Positions 9,108-18,879 of a stretch of 64,000 nt of DNA are shown one piece after another. Location: positions 558,001 through 622,000 of the forward strand of contig CAWIHS010000006.1 in assembly GCA_963836005.1 (NCBI GenBank). The letters run 5' to 3'. Origin of the DNA: CAWIHS01 sp963836005 (lineage in GTDB: Bacteria; Pseudomonadota; Gammaproteobacteria; GRL18). A program made the position numbers and the translations under genes. The notes below the pieces were generated by a model that saw only the letters and a program-made list of their open reading frames with translations, was not told the DNA's origin and did no database searches. Within the stretch, counting starts at the first letter, position 1; every line of letters starts with the position of its first letter.

Positions 9108-9146
9108 AAGTCAATAATAAAAATGTCAATTTATTGATAAAAATTG

Positions 9147-9184
9147 CAGCTGTCTATTGCTGTGCATACAGAAATAGACAGCTG
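9147..9184. terminator. Hairpin between convergent genes, likely bidirectional terminator
   Basis: CAGCTGTCTATT (9147-9158) pairs with AAATAGACAGCTG (9172-9184) around a 13-base loop. It sits between the globule-like gene (plus strand) and the TPR gene (minus strand). No long U run follows. Confidence 0.55.
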
Positions 9185-9213
9185 GTCACTTCTTGAGCAG
9201 GTTTTAATCTAAA

Positions 9214-10920
9214 TTAATATGGCCTGGGTGCTGGATAGTAACGAAAGGGTCCGTGCGGATCAATGGGCTTATTCATGGCGCCTGGCTCAACGCTAAACCA
9301 GTCTTCCCGTTCAGGCAATTGACCTGATTGATACAGGCTGAGTGTGTGTTTAGCTTGATCCTTTTCTGTTTTTCCAATATCGTTGCTGATAGAACTATAT
9401 TCCGTATTGATTAAGCTGTCCTGGAGCCTGACAGCCTTATTAAACTCACCATTGGCAGCAAAAGCCAGGGCCAGTGCTGCAAAATGCGGGGCTATGGGCT
9501 GCATCTCTACCAGTTTCTGAGCCATGGCCAGGGCCTTTGGTGCGTCTCTGAATTCAGCAATATTGCTTAGTGCCAGTAAGTGAACCTGGTAAAATCGAAA
9601 CAGTAGCAAGTCTGTAAAGCGCTTTTGCAGCATGTCCAGTTGTGCATACAGCAAGGGATCTGGCTGACCCTGTTTTTCCAGACAGATCAGGTTTTTCAGC
9701 TGAGCAGTTAGATTCATCGGTTCCAGTGCAATAGTCTGCTTATAATGCGGGCAGGCTGTGCTAAAATCAGCCTTATTAAACAGATGTTCAGCAAGGTAAA
9801 AATGTGCTCCGCTATGATCCGGGTCGATGTGCAGAACCTGCTGATAATAGTTAACTGCCAGCGGCTGGTTGTTTTTCGCATCGGCTAAAATGCCCAGTAG
9901 AAATAGAGCCAGGGTATTGTCGTTATCCAGAGTAATCGCCTGCTGCAATTCCTGACTGACCCGTATTTCATCCTGACCGGCAAGCAAGAGCGCCCTGGCA
10001 TAACTGACATGTGCTGCTGCATTTTCCGCGTCCAGCTCAAGGCCGGCGGCAAATTCCTTTTGTGCAAGAGCAAATTTACCCTGATTTACAGCAGTTACTG
10101 CATTGTTAAAATGCAGAGCAGCTACCTGTTCCAGGTTTTTTATAAGCCTGATAAGCGGATCATCAATTTCAGGTTTGCCTTTGGCATAGAGTGCTAAAGA
10201 CTGTCTGGCCTTATCGTTCTGTTTTAATGCACGATAGGCCTGAGCAAGCGGATAATGGGTTTGCGTTGCTTTGGGGTCCAGGTGCAGAACTTTTTCAAAA
10301 TGAGTAATGGCTTGATTATACTGTCTTTGCAATAAGGCTATCTGTCCCAGGCCATATTCTGCAGGCGCGGCGAACTCCTGTATAGCCACTGCCCGACGAT
10401 AGTTTTCCGCTGCGGCATTTAACTGATTTAGATCCAGATGGATATCAGCAACCCGTATATCGAGGGGAGGGTAGTGATCATCCAGCTGGCGTGCCCGGGC
10501 ATAACGCTGCAATGCCATCTCAGGAAGCCCGCTTTGATGAGCAGTAAATGCCAGGTAATAAGCCCAGCGAAAATCATCAGGATCGAGTTTTGCTGCATTG
10601 GCATAACTGAGTTCGGCCAGAGTATAAATGGCATAATGCAGATAGTAGGCACCAAGCCTTGCGTAGGCGCCGGCCAGTTCCTGGCGTGACAGGGTTTTCT
10701 TTTGCAAAGTCTGTATGAGTTGTGAACGCACGCTGCTGATTTTTTTATGCGCAGACAGATCAAGCCCAGAGCCCCTGGCACTGTCAGGCACAGGTTCTAA
10801 CTCCGATTGCCATTTAACCGGCAGCTGCACCAGCAAATCGGGGGTTTCAGCAAAGCCAGCGACACTCCAGAAAAAAAAGGCTAATAGATTTACTAATAAG
10901 AGCAGCTCTTTAATGTTCAT
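9214..10920 (-). CDS. Periplasmic TPR-repeat protein (third gene of the cytochrome unit)
   Basis: 568 residues with an N-terminal signal peptide or anchor (LLLLVNLLAFFFWSVAGFA) and at least ten TPR-like repeats between about residues 90 and 470 (for example AHVSYARALLLAGQ, AHFYLAEHLFNKADF). No enzymatic motif is seen. TPR arrays bind proteins, so a scaffold for the upstream cytochrome/UnbV partners is plausible. It follows the CRTAC1-like gene by 12 bases on the same strand, which supports cotranscription. The C-terminal tail is Pro-rich (FRYYPAPRPY). Confidence 0.85.
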   Translation of the reverse strand: MNIKELLLLVNLLAFFFWSVAGFAETPDLLVQLPVKWQSELEPVPDSARGSGLDLSAHKKISSVRSQLIQTLQKKTLSRQELAGAYARLGAYYLHYAIYTLAELSYANAAKLDPDDFRWAYYLAFTAHQSGLPEMALQRYARARQLDDHYPPLDIRVADIHLDLNQLNAAAENYRRAVAIQEFAAPAEYGLGQIALLQRQYNQAITHFEKVLHLDPKATQTHYPLAQAYRALKQNDKARQSLALYAKGKPEIDDPLIRLIKNLEQVAALHFNNAVTAVNQGKFALAQKEFAAGLELDAENAAAHVSYARALLLAGQDEIRVSQELQQAITLDNDNTLALFLLGILADAKNNQPLAVNYYQQVLHIDPDHSGAHFYLAEHLFNKADFSTACPHYKQTIALEPMNLTAQLKNLICLEKQGQPDPLLYAQLDMLQKRFTDLLLFRFYQVHLLALSNIAEFRDAPKALAMAQKLVEMQPIAPHFAALALAFAANGEFNKAVRLQDSLINTEYSSISNDIGKTEKDQAKHTLSLYQSGQLPEREDWFSVEPGAMNKPIDPHGPFRYYPAPRPY

Positions 10921-10932
10921 AATGGTGTTTTT

Positions 10933-12705
10933 CTAATGGTCAGCAGCCGCCTCTAGGGCCGCTTGTTCGATACTGAGGGTCTTGTCGACCTGGCTTACGC
11001 TAATATGTTGAACACTGCTGTCAGGCCAGATGATTTTCAGGGAGTCGATTTTGTCTGCTTTTCCCAGACCAAATGTTACGGGTAATTCTACCTGGGAAAG
11101 ATAACTGCGTGTCGGCATTACCAGACGACGCTGGGTCATTCCGTTGGCAGAAAGTTCTATTAAGCTGCCAATGGCATCACGGTTAACCGTTTTGCCAGTC
11201 AGTTTGAGTCTTAGCCAGTGATTTTCTGCAGACTGATCGTTACGAAATAACCGGCTGGAACGACCGGTCTGGGTGATAATGATGTCCAGATCTCCATCTG
11301 CGTCGATATCAGCATAACTCGCTGCGCGTCCGACCAGCGATTGTTGCAGATCACCTGTTTGTTCGACATGCATAAAGCGTTGATTACAGTCAGCACATTG
11401 GTGAAACAGCTGTGCAGGCTGGGCATAATACATACGGGGCTGGACCTGATTAATATCATTTTCCAGATGACCATTGGCCAGCAGTAGATCCAGCCAGCCG
11501 TCCAGATCATAGTCAAAGAAAAAAATACCGAAGGTTAGCGCCAGCCTTGAAACAGCACCGTAACCTTCGAGCACAGCCTCATCAACAAAAGGTGCAAGAC
11601 CATCGGCTGTGACGTATAGTGAGTTCATCTCATTGGCAAAGTTGCCGGTGGCAATCGCTATATCCTGATCATTACGGAACCAGGCAGCGTCTATGCCCAT
11701 GGCTCCGGTCGCTTTTCCATTTCGATCAAAAGCAATGCCTTCCAGCGCACCAATTTCTTCAAATTGGCCTTGCCCAAGATTATGCAATAGAAAATTTCTT
11801 ACGGTATCATTAGCAATAAACAGATCCAGCAGTCCGTCATGATCATAATCAAGCAGAGCAACTCCAAGAGCCTTGCCGACTGGCTGGCCATTGGCTGGAT
11901 CGAGGACAGCAATATTCTTTGAAAGATCAGCAAAGCGGCCATTACCGTCATTGCGGTACAAGCGACTGTGAGTGCCAGTGAAATTCTTCGGTGCACCGTA
12001 AGCCCGCCCCAGGCCTGTCAGCCGAAAATCAATCTCAATATCAATTTTACGTGACCATTTGACATAATTTCCGACATATAAATCCAGATCTCCGTCATTA
12101 TCCATATCGAAAAAGGCTGCCGTAGTGCTCCATTCTTCCGGCAGACCCGCGACACCGGCGGTTTCTGTAACATCAATGAACTGTCCTTGCTGATTGCGCA
12201 GCAGATGATTTTTACCCAATGCGGTGAGATAAACGTCAACCCAGCCATCATTATCATAATCACCCACCGCTACACCCATACCGTAATGATGTAATTCCAG
12301 ACCGGTAGTCAGCGGTTTATAATTCCCCTGGCCATCATTCTGATACAGTATAGTGGTAGGCTTTTCAGCATAATCAGGTTTATGTCCCTCCCAGTAGCGG
12401 GCATTGACCAGTAACAGATCTTGATCATTATCGTTATCATAATCAAAAAAGGCGGCACCATTACCCATGGTTTCAGGCATTAATTTTTCTCCATAGGCGC
12501 CGTTGGTGTGTTTGAAGTTGATGCCTGCCTGACTCGTGATGTCAGTAAATTGCACTGCAGTTGAATCTGTCGGTGCAGCAGTAACTTTGACGGGCATTGA
12601 TGCTTCGTGATGCTGAGGCTGCTGCAACTTATTGTAGAGTAGTGCTATGCTGGCAAATAAGCCGGTCATAATGAGCAGACTGATCAGGAGATTGAGTTTA
12701 TTCAT
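10933..12705 (-). CDS. CRTAC1/ASPIC-UnbV family protein with FG-GAP/VCBS repeats
   Basis: 590 residues. An N-terminal hydrophobic segment (6-25) exports or anchors it. At least six Ca-binding-like FG-GAP/VCBS repeats follow with the signature D-x-D-x-D-G (DYDNDNDQDL, DYDNDGWVDV, DMDNDGDLDL, DYDHDGLLDL, DYDLDGWLDL, DIDADGDLDI), suggesting a beta-propeller. Residues about 495-575 fit the UnbV/ASPIC C-terminal domain (GSLIEL, then VTFGLGKADKIDSLKI and WPDSS). A CADC pair occurs near residue 435. Its start overlaps the stop of the cytochrome gene by 8 bases, so they are translationally linked. Confidence 0.9.
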   Translation of the reverse strand: MNKLNLLISLLIMTGLFASIALLYNKLQQPQHHEASMPVKVTAAPTDSTAVQFTDITSQAGINFKHTNGAYGEKLMPETMGNGAAFFDYDNDNDQDLLLVNARYWEGHKPDYAEKPTTILYQNDGQGNYKPLTTGLELHHYGMGVAVGDYDNDGWVDVYLTALGKNHLLRNQQGQFIDVTETAGVAGLPEEWSTTAAFFDMDNDGDLDLYVGNYVKWSRKIDIEIDFRLTGLGRAYGAPKNFTGTHSRLYRNDGNGRFADLSKNIAVLDPANGQPVGKALGVALLDYDHDGLLDLFIANDTVRNFLLHNLGQGQFEEIGALEGIAFDRNGKATGAMGIDAAWFRNDQDIAIATGNFANEMNSLYVTADGLAPFVDEAVLEGYGAVSRLALTFGIFFFDYDLDGWLDLLLANGHLENDINQVQPRMYYAQPAQLFHQCADCNQRFMHVEQTGDLQQSLVGRAASYADIDADGDLDIIITQTGRSSRLFRNDQSAENHWLRLKLTGKTVNRDAIGSLIELSANGMTQRRLVMPTRSYLSQVELPVTFGLGKADKIDSLKIIWPDSSVQHISVSQVDKTLSIEQAALEAAADH

Positions 12706-15514
12706 GGGGACTTAGCGTATTGCTCCTGGAGACCGAGACGGACTCGTTTACTGGGACAGGTTGTAACGGGTAAATTGCAATTGGCGAAGCAGCGTGATCC
12801 GCTGCAGCATTGTTGCGTCGATGCAGACTCACAGCCTGTGCCACGGCATTATCATCGGGTCGCAACATCTCATGCAGCTCACGATGCTGACTGGCCAGTG
12901 GCTGCCTGTCTGTTGATGCATAGAGGATGGACAGGTTGTAATGAGCACTCAGATCTTCGGGATCTATATTCAGAACGCGTTTGAAGCCAAGTTCGGCTCG
13001 ATTCAGATAGTACTGCTTTTTAGCTTTGTCGCGGCGTTCAGAACGGGATTTTTCAAACAAGGTTCGTCCCAGAGTATTGAGCACACGGATATCATAAGAA
13101 AAATCAAAATTCCGTTGCTGCGCTGCGGGGTAATCGCTGGCGATGATTTTTTCAAGACGAGAAATAGCACTATCCAGTTGACCGTTTTCTCGTTCAATCA
13201 AAGCGGCATACCAGTCCACGGTCCAGGCAAAAGCACCTGCCTGCTGAGCTTTATGCAGGGACTGTGAAGCTTCTTCAAGGTTGCCTTGCTGAAAATAGAC
13301 TCGAGTCAGGTTAAGATAGCCCTGTGCCGGATTGAGTAAAGCCACCTGATTGAAAACTGCTTCGGCCTGACGTAATTCGCCTTTGGCATTCCCTGCATCT
13401 TCTCCCTGGCGCAGTAAACCGATGCCGTAATCATTCCAGCGTTCCCAGCTCGGGGTATGTAAAGGTTCAGGCTTTTGGTTTTGCGAGGTTGCTGAGACGG
13501 GTGAAGAGGCGGTGACTGGCAAGGTTACCTGATCACTGCCCAATATTGTTATGGGCAGACTGTTTCGGGTAAATTGATCAGCTTCTATATAGCGCATAAA
13601 CGGGGTATCAAATTTTCTATAATTAAGACGCGCAGTGATATTAAGCGGACCAGTGGCATTGTCTGGCACTTCTAACAGATAATGGATCACGCTGGAGGCG
13701 CCGGGAGGGATCTGGTGGTTGTAAAGAGTCACAAAAATATCCGCAGCATTGCGTCTGTCGATACGCCTGCCATTCCTGTCCAGTAGATATGAATTAACGA
13801 AGTAGGCCCAGGGATCGACCTTGCCGTTAGTTTGTAAATGACCACTGCGGAGCAGCGGCTGTCCATTATTTTCTGCATTGATAGTCAGCCAGAGCTGATT
13901 GGAGTCTGAGGTACCCTGGGTCAGATGATGTCCGGGTTTGAGCGTGCGAACAACTACCTCCAGAAGATATTTTTCCCCTGCAATTAATTGCGGTAGCTCG
14001 GGGCGAATCGGGGCCAGTAATTTACCATTGATGGTACCACCTTCTCTAACGGCAAAGATATCGACCCGTACGGAATCCTTGAGCATGGCTTGCTGGGCCT
14101 CGAGCGTTTCATCAAGATTTTTCATCTGCGCCAGAGCCGTATTGGCTGCAGCAAAGCGGTGACTGTGAATACTGCGTTTTTCAGCATGGTCAAAGTTGCG
14201 AGCAGCAGGGTCGTCAGATGTTTTCAGCGGCATATGACACTGACTGCATCGTTGAATGGCTTTATCCGGGTAATAAAAACTGTCGACCCGATGCCCCGAT
14301 ACACCGCTGAAAAGGAAACTGCTGTAATGATCCTGTCCGCGCAGCCAGCGGTATTGATTGAGTGCCACCGGCAGGTGATTTTTATGGCAGGCGGAACAGA
14401 ATTCGGCACTCTGATGCAGTGGCTTGAGTAGATTATTTTTATGCAATGCCGGTTTGGATTTAATCAGCTGGTGATTGATGCGTTTAAGCCATGGATTACT
14501 GCTGTAAGCGAAAGGATAACCAGGAGGATCCTGGAGCGTAAAATCTGCATTGCCGCGAGTTGAATTGATGTTACTAATGGCATGACAGGCTATACAGGTC
14601 AGTCCGACTGAAGCCGTTGCATCATTGTCCATGTCATAGTCCGGATCATCAAATTTTCCGCTCAGCAAGGGCACTATATCATGGCATGCCGCACAGAAAC
14701 GCGCGGCATGCACATTGCCATCCCTGTTCAGTATGGTTTGCCGTGCTTCTTCAACCGAGAAACGATAAGCCGGGTTATTGAATGAACTGAAACGATGCAT
14801 ACTCTGGGCGGCGGTTCGGGCAATATCCGCATGACACTCGGCACATTCATTGTCTACCATTAAATGCTCTGCCTCAATAAACCTGGCTGGCGTTTGTGTC
14901 AGTGCCGGCAGATAATGAAAGTCCAGTGCCTTGATATCAGGTTTGGTGAAACTATAGGCCAGTATCGTAGCGATGGCCAGTAATCCACTGACAGCCGCCC
15001 AGCGCAATCCGCTGGCGCGGTTAAAACGGTAATTGGTTTTGGCTCGGCGATGCTGAATAAACAACATGAGCAGCAGAACCGGAGTAACAATGTGCAGCCA
15101 GTAAGCGAGGTTTCTGATTAGGTGTGAATTGACTTCAAAAAAATCAAAGCGGCTTAAAATCAGTCCTGACAATAGCAGCAATAAGGCCGATATCAGCAGC
15201 AGCAAGCCGGCTCGAATGGCTTTGCTATTGGTATGTTTACGTGCTTTAAAAACATGCCCTGCAACAAAAAGGAAGAACACAAATGCGAGCAGCAGGCCCG
15301 CCACGAGATGCCCGAGAAACATCAGTAAATAAAATTGATCCTGATAGCTCTGGCCGCTGAAATATTCCAGCAGAGTGACGGCTCCCAGGTAAACTGAATT
15401 AATCAGCAGCAGGAAGAACAACAGCAAAACGGCAGGTAAAAGGCGTTTTAACAGCGGATTGAATACGGGCGTGTTAAACACGGGTAGATCATTGTTGTGT
15501 GCTGAAGGGATCAT
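12698..15514 (-). CDS. Membrane pentaheme cytochrome c with C-terminal TPR repeats
   Basis: 938 residues. Residues about 25-190 hold five hydrophobic helices with His residues near their ends (H69, H87, H141), resembling a small cytochrome b-type module. Then come five CxxCH heme c motifs: CAECH 224, CAACH 274, CIACH 307, CSACH 373 and CSQCH 423. Residues about 480-660 look like a beta-rich domain, and residues about 690-890 are TPR-like. The periplasmic part could carry electrons from a quinol or sulfur-compound oxidation; donor and acceptor are unknown. First gene of the unit with the UnbV and TPR proteins. Confidence 0.88.
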   Translation of the reverse strand: MIPSAHNNDLPVFNTPVFNPLLKRLLPAVLLLFFLLLINSVYLGAVTLLEYFSGQSYQDQFYLLMFLGHLVAGLLLAFVFFLFVAGHVFKARKHTNSKAIRAGLLLLISALLLLLSGLILSRFDFFEVNSHLIRNLAYWLHIVTPVLLLMLFIQHRRAKTNYRFNRASGLRWAAVSGLLAIATILAYSFTKPDIKALDFHYLPALTQTPARFIEAEHLMVDNECAECHADIARTAAQSMHRFSSFNNPAYRFSVEEARQTILNRDGNVHAARFCAACHDIVPLLSGKFDDPDYDMDNDATASVGLTCIACHAISNINSTRGNADFTLQDPPGYPFAYSSNPWLKRINHQLIKSKPALHKNNLLKPLHQSAEFCSACHKNHLPVALNQYRWLRGQDHYSSFLFSGVSGHRVDSFYYPDKAIQRCSQCHMPLKTSDDPAARNFDHAEKRSIHSHRFAAANTALAQMKNLDETLEAQQAMLKDSVRVDIFAVREGGTINGKLLAPIRPELPQLIAGEKYLLEVVVRTLKPGHHLTQGTSDSNQLWLTINAENNGQPLLRSGHLQTNGKVDPWAYFVNSYLLDRNGRRIDRRNAADIFVTLYNHQIPPGASSVIHYLLEVPDNATGPLNITARLNYRKFDTPFMRYIEADQFTRNSLPITILGSDQVTLPVTASSPVSATSQNQKPEPLHTPSWERWNDYGIGLLRQGEDAGNAKGELRQAEAVFNQVALLNPAQGYLNLTRVYFQQGNLEEASQSLHKAQQAGAFAWTVDWYAALIERENGQLDSAISRLEKIIASDYPAAQQRNFDFSYDIRVLNTLGRTLFEKSRSERRDKAKKQYYLNRAELGFKRVLNIDPEDLSAHYNLSILYASTDRQPLASQHRELHEMLRPDDNAVAQAVSLHRRNNAAADHAASPIAIYPLQPVPVNESVSVSRSNTLSPHE

Positions 15515-15709
15515 GATGTAATAGCGTTGTTCTGCCTGTTTGCCTGTTTCTGTCGGCCTCGAATTTAATCCATCAGCTCAGCAGCATAACAGCCCCCAAT
15601 GCTGCATTATATCACTTTTCGCGGTACAGGTTCAAAACCCGCAATGATGCATCAATGGGTCTGGTGCTAAATGGATACCTTCTAGGAAGACTTGTTTAGC
15701 ATAAGAAAT

Positions 15710-15795
15710 GTAACTTCTCAATAAGTCCATGCAGTTCAAGTTCCTTCCCCCTGATAGAGGGAGGGGATTTTGCACGGACTTATTCAGAAGCTACC
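15710..15795. repeat. Family-1 inverted-repeat element, copy 2, with 8-bp target-site duplication
   Basis: Ends GTAACTTCTCAATAAGTCC and GGACTTATTCAGAAGCTAC are inverse repeats. The 8-mer TAAGAAAT occurs directly on both sides (15702-15709 and 15796-15803), as expected for transposition. The core (TTCCTTCCCCCTGAT, then GGGAGGGG) matches copies at 5310 and 43350. It lies just downstream of cbbR and contains no gene. Confidence 0.85.
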
Positions 15796-15810
15796 TAAGA
15801 AATTAGCTAA

Positions 15811-16722
15811 CTATAGCTGATCATTGTTCACTACGCGGTGACTGTTTTCAAGAATATAATCGAGAAAAGTTTTAGCTGTCAGAGACAGCGTTTTACCTTT
15901 TAGATGTACCGCAAACCAGCGCCGCTTAAGTGGAAAACCGTCTACATCGAGTACCGCAAGTTTACCGGCATCACGTTCCAGACGCAGGCTATGGAGTGAT
16001 AAAACGGCCAGCCCCAGACCTGCCATAACCCCCTGTTTTATTGCTTCACTGCTGCCAAGCTCCATGTATGGTTCAATATGTAATCCGTTGCGTTCCAGTA
16101 ATTTGTCAAATACCAGCCGTGTACCCGAGCCAGTTTCACGTTCCAGAAAGCGTTCCTTAATCAGCCTATTGAGAGGAATATTTTTACTTTTCACCAATGG
16201 ATGATCAGGTGGCGCCACTGCGACGAGAATATTTTCCAGAAAAGGGTAGGTTTCCAGTTTTTCATCATTGCTGACCTGACCCATAACCACAAAATCATCT
16301 CTGTTGTGCATGAGACGTTCTACGACTCGGGCACGATTGGTAAATTTTAATCGCGGTTCGACTTCTGGATACACCTTCAAAAAGCTACCCAGCAGATGAG
16401 GCATGAAATACTTGGCTGTGGTGACCACTGACATCTGCATAGGTCCTTTTACGACTCCCTTCAATTCTGCAATGGAATTCTTCAGGTCGGATACTCTGTT
16501 TAATATATCCAGGCTTGCGTCGTACATGGCTATACCCGCCATACTGGGGAAAATCTTCTTTCCTACCTGTTCAAATAAAGGTAGCCCCACCTGGTTTTCC
16601 AGACGTTTTATCTGAATGGAGACAGCTGGCTGTGAAAGATGAAGCTCCTTCGCGGCAAGTGTGTAGCTGTTGTTGCGGAACACGGATTCAAACAGTTTGA
16701 GTTGTTGTAAGGTCAGATGCAT
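15811..16722 (-). CDS. cbbR: LysR-type regulator of the cbb operon
   Basis: 303 residues. The N-terminal helix-turn-helix (FESVFRNNSYTLAAKELHLSQ region, residues 11-45) is followed by a LysR effector-binding domain. Length and the divergent position 206 bases upstream of cbbL are those of CbbR, which senses NADPH or Calvin-cycle metabolites and activates cbb genes. A palindrome fitting the LysR T-N11-A operator type lies in the shared intergenic region (16754-16780), close to the cbbR start, so autoregulation is likely. Confidence 0.93.
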   Translation of the reverse strand: MHLTLQQLKLFESVFRNNSYTLAAKELHLSQPAVSIQIKRLENQVGLPLFEQVGKKIFPSMAGIAMYDASLDILNRVSDLKNSIAELKGVVKGPMQMSVVTTAKYFMPHLLGSFLKVYPEVEPRLKFTNRARVVERLMHNRDDFVVMGQVSNDEKLETYPFLENILVAVAPPDHPLVKSKNIPLNRLIKERFLERETGSGTRLVFDKLLERNGLHIEPYMELGSSEAIKQGVMAGLGLAVLSLHSLRLERDAGKLAVLDVDGFPLKRRWFAVHLKGKTLSLTAKTFLDYILENSHRVVNNDQL

Positions 16723-16753
16723 ATTGTTTTACCATAAACAAATGTAAATCAAG

Positions 16754-16780
16754 TTTATAACAATTATTAATTTTTATAAA
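16754..16780. promoter_or_regulatory. Candidate CbbR operator in the cbbR-cbbL divergent region
   Basis: TTTATAACAATTATT and AATTTTTATAAA form a 27-base near-perfect palindrome with outer arms TTTATAA / TTATAAA. Its size and T-N11-A layout fit LysR-type binding sites. It lies 32 bases from the cbbR start and about 150 bases from cbbL. A second AT-rich half site (TTATATTATTG, 16794-16804) is further toward cbbL. Confidence 0.6.
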
Positions 16781-16928
16781 TGGATTTTAAGAGTTATATT
16801 ATTGCATCTCTGGTGAGTCGAGCTAACTGAAAGATATACAGGCTCCTGAGAAACAGATTGAATTTTGGGATTGGAGGTCTCGATTGGCTCCAGTCAAATT
16901 AAAAGCAACGATGAAAGGAAGGTTAGTA

Positions 16929-18347
16929 ATGGCAAAGACCTATAATGCCGGTGTAAAAGAATACCGCGAAACGTATTGGATGCCCGAATATACTCCACTG
17001 GAGACTGATATTCTGGCCTGTTTCAAAATCACTCCACAGGAAGGTGTTCCACGTGAAGAAGTAGCTGCTGCGGTTGCGGCTGAATCTTCAACAGGTACAT
17101 GGACGACTGTATGGACTGACCTGTTAACTGACCTGGATCACTACAAAGGTCGCGCATACGCAATCGAAGACGTGCCAGGTGATGACACCTGTTTCTACGC
17201 TTTCGTTGCATACCCAATCGACCTGTTCGAAGAAGGTTCAGTTGTAAACGTACTGACTTCTCTGGTGGGTAACGTATTCGGCTTTAAAGCCCTGCGTGCT
17301 CTGCGTCTGGAAGATATCCGCTTCCCGGTTGCTTACGTTATGACCTGTAATGGACCACCGCAAGGTATCCAGGTTGAACGTGACATCATGAACAAATATG
17401 GTCGTCCTCTATTAGGTTGTACCATTAAGCCTAAACTGGGTCTGTCTGCCAAAAACTACGGCCGTGCCTGTTATGAAGGTCTGCGCGGCGGTCTTGACTT
17501 CACTAAAGATGATGAAAACGTTAACTCTCAGCCATTTATGCGCTGGAGACACCGTTTTGACTTCGTTATGGAAGCAATCTTAAAAGCTGAAGCTGAAACT
17601 GGCGAACGTAAAGGTCACTACCTGAATGTTACTGCTCCTACTTCAGATCAGATGATGGAACGTGCTGAATATGCGAAAGAAATCGGTGCACCTATTATCA
17701 TGCATGACTACCTGACGGGTGGTCTGTCAGCGAATACTCAACTGGCACAATGGTGTCAGGCTAATGGTATGTTATTACACATTCACCGTGCCATGCACGC
17801 GGTACTCGACCGTAACCCGCACCACGGTATCCATTTCCGTGTATTAACTAAAGTATTACGTCTGTCTGGTGGTGACCACCTGCATTCCGGTACTGTTGTT
17901 GGTAAGCTGGAAGGCGACCGTGAGGCTACTCTGGGCTGGATCGACATCATGCGTGATTCTTATGTTAAAGAAGACCGCTCACGTGGTATTTTCTTTGACC
18001 AGGATTGGGGTTCAATGCCAGGCGTTATCCCTGTTGCTTCTGGTGGTATCCACGTATGGCACATGCCTGCACTGGTTAACATCTTTGGTGATGATTCTGT
18101 ACTGCAGTTTGGTGGTGGTACTCTGGGTCACCCCTGGGGTAATGCTGCAGGTGCTGCTGCTAACCGTGTTGCGGTTGAGGCTTGTGTTGAAGCACGTAAC
18201 ATGGGTCGCGAGCTTGAAAAAGAAGGTAAGGACATCCTTACTAATGCAGCGAAGAGTAGCCCAGAACTGGGTGCTGCTATGGAAACATGGAAAGAAATCA
18301 AGTTTGAATTCGATACTGTTGATAAGCTGGACGTATCTCACAAGTAA
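16929..18347 (+). CDS. cbbL: RuBisCO large subunit, form I (IA-like)
   Basis: 472 residues from the ATG at 16929, chosen because AGGAAGG lies just before it and MAKTYNAGVKEYRETYW is the usual N-terminus; an in-frame ATG at 16884 would add 15 atypical residues. It carboxylates ribulose 1,5-bisphosphate. Catalytic residues are visible: K167 in TIKPKLGLS, carbamylated K193 with D195 and E196 in GGLDFTKDDE, HIHRAMHAV near 290 and SGGDHLHSGTVVGKLEGDR (loop 6) near 320-338. Sequence and the downstream cbbQO pair fit form IA of sulfur and ammonia oxidisers. The small-subunit gene follows after 151 bases. Confidence 0.98.
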   Translation: MAKTYNAGVKEYRETYWMPEYTPLETDILACFKITPQEGVPREEVAAAVAAESSTGTWTTVWTDLLTDLDHYKGRAYAIEDVPGDDTCFYAFVAYPIDLFEEGSVVNVLTSLVGNVFGFKALRALRLEDIRFPVAYVMTCNGPPQGIQVERDIMNKYGRPLLGCTIKPKLGLSAKNYGRACYEGLRGGLDFTKDDENVNSQPFMRWRHRFDFVMEAILKAEAETGERKGHYLNVTAPTSDQMMERAEYAKEIGAPIIMHDYLTGGLSANTQLAQWCQANGMLLHIHRAMHAVLDRNPHHGIHFRVLTKVLRLSGGDHLHSGTVVGKLEGDREATLGWIDIMRDSYVKEDRSRGIFFDQDWGSMPGVIPVASGGIHVWHMPALVNIFGDDSVLQFGGGTLGHPWGNAAGAAANRVAVEACVEARNMGRELEKEGKDILTNAAKSSPELGAAMETWKEIKFEFDTVDKLDVSHK

Positions 18348-18498
18348 AAGCCTCGTCTGGCACACTCCGGCGGTGTTGCTGAAAAAGGTCATGTATTATT
18401 TATACACTCCCTTTTTCGCGCCTTGCCAGGGTGCACCAGTCAAGCCTTTTTACTTAAAAAAATTTGAACTGAACTAATTAAAAATTGGAGTAATCACA

Positions 18499-18855
18499 AT
18501 GAGTGATATGCAAGATTACGCATCAAGCTTAGCAGACACAGCAAGTCGTAAGTTTGAAACTTTCTCTTACCTGCCATCAATGGATTCAGACCAGATCCGT
18601 GCGCAGATTGAATTCATCGTCTCTAAAGGATGGAATCCATCCATTGAGCACACTGAACCTCAAAATGCTTCAGGCAGTTACTGGTACATGTGGAAGCTGC
18701 CTATGTTTGGTGAAACCGACGTAGACGCTATCCTGGCTGAATGTGAAGCTTGTAAAAAAGCTCATCCAGGCAATCATGTACGTTTATTAGGTCTGGATAA
18801 CTTTGCACAGTGTGCTGGTGCATCTATGGTTATCTTTCGCGGAGCAGCGGTTTAA
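18499..18855 (+). CDS. cbbS: RuBisCO small subunit
   Basis: 118 residues, normal for a form I small subunit, which caps the L8 core to give L8S8. Diagnostic parts: FETFSYLPSMDSDQIRAQI near the start, GWNPSIEH, YWYMWKLPMFGETD and the C-terminal LLGLDNFAQCAGASMVI. GGAG precedes the ATG. A strong terminator lies 25 bases past the stop, so much transcription of cbbLS likely ends here and the downstream genes are expressed at a lower level. Confidence 0.98.
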   Translation: MSDMQDYASSLADTASRKFETFSYLPSMDSDQIRAQIEFIVSKGWNPSIEHTEPQNASGSYWYMWKLPMFGETDVDAILAECEACKKAHPGNHVRLLGLDNFAQCAGASMVIFRGAAV

Positions 18856-18879
18856 TCCGTCACCGTGAAATGTAGGTAG

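Noticed and set aside
8460..9129. Long ORFs in other frames over the Gly/Tyr-rich gene
   Set aside because: They are products of the in-frame DNA repeats. Only the frame at 8478 has a ribosome binding site and signal peptide.
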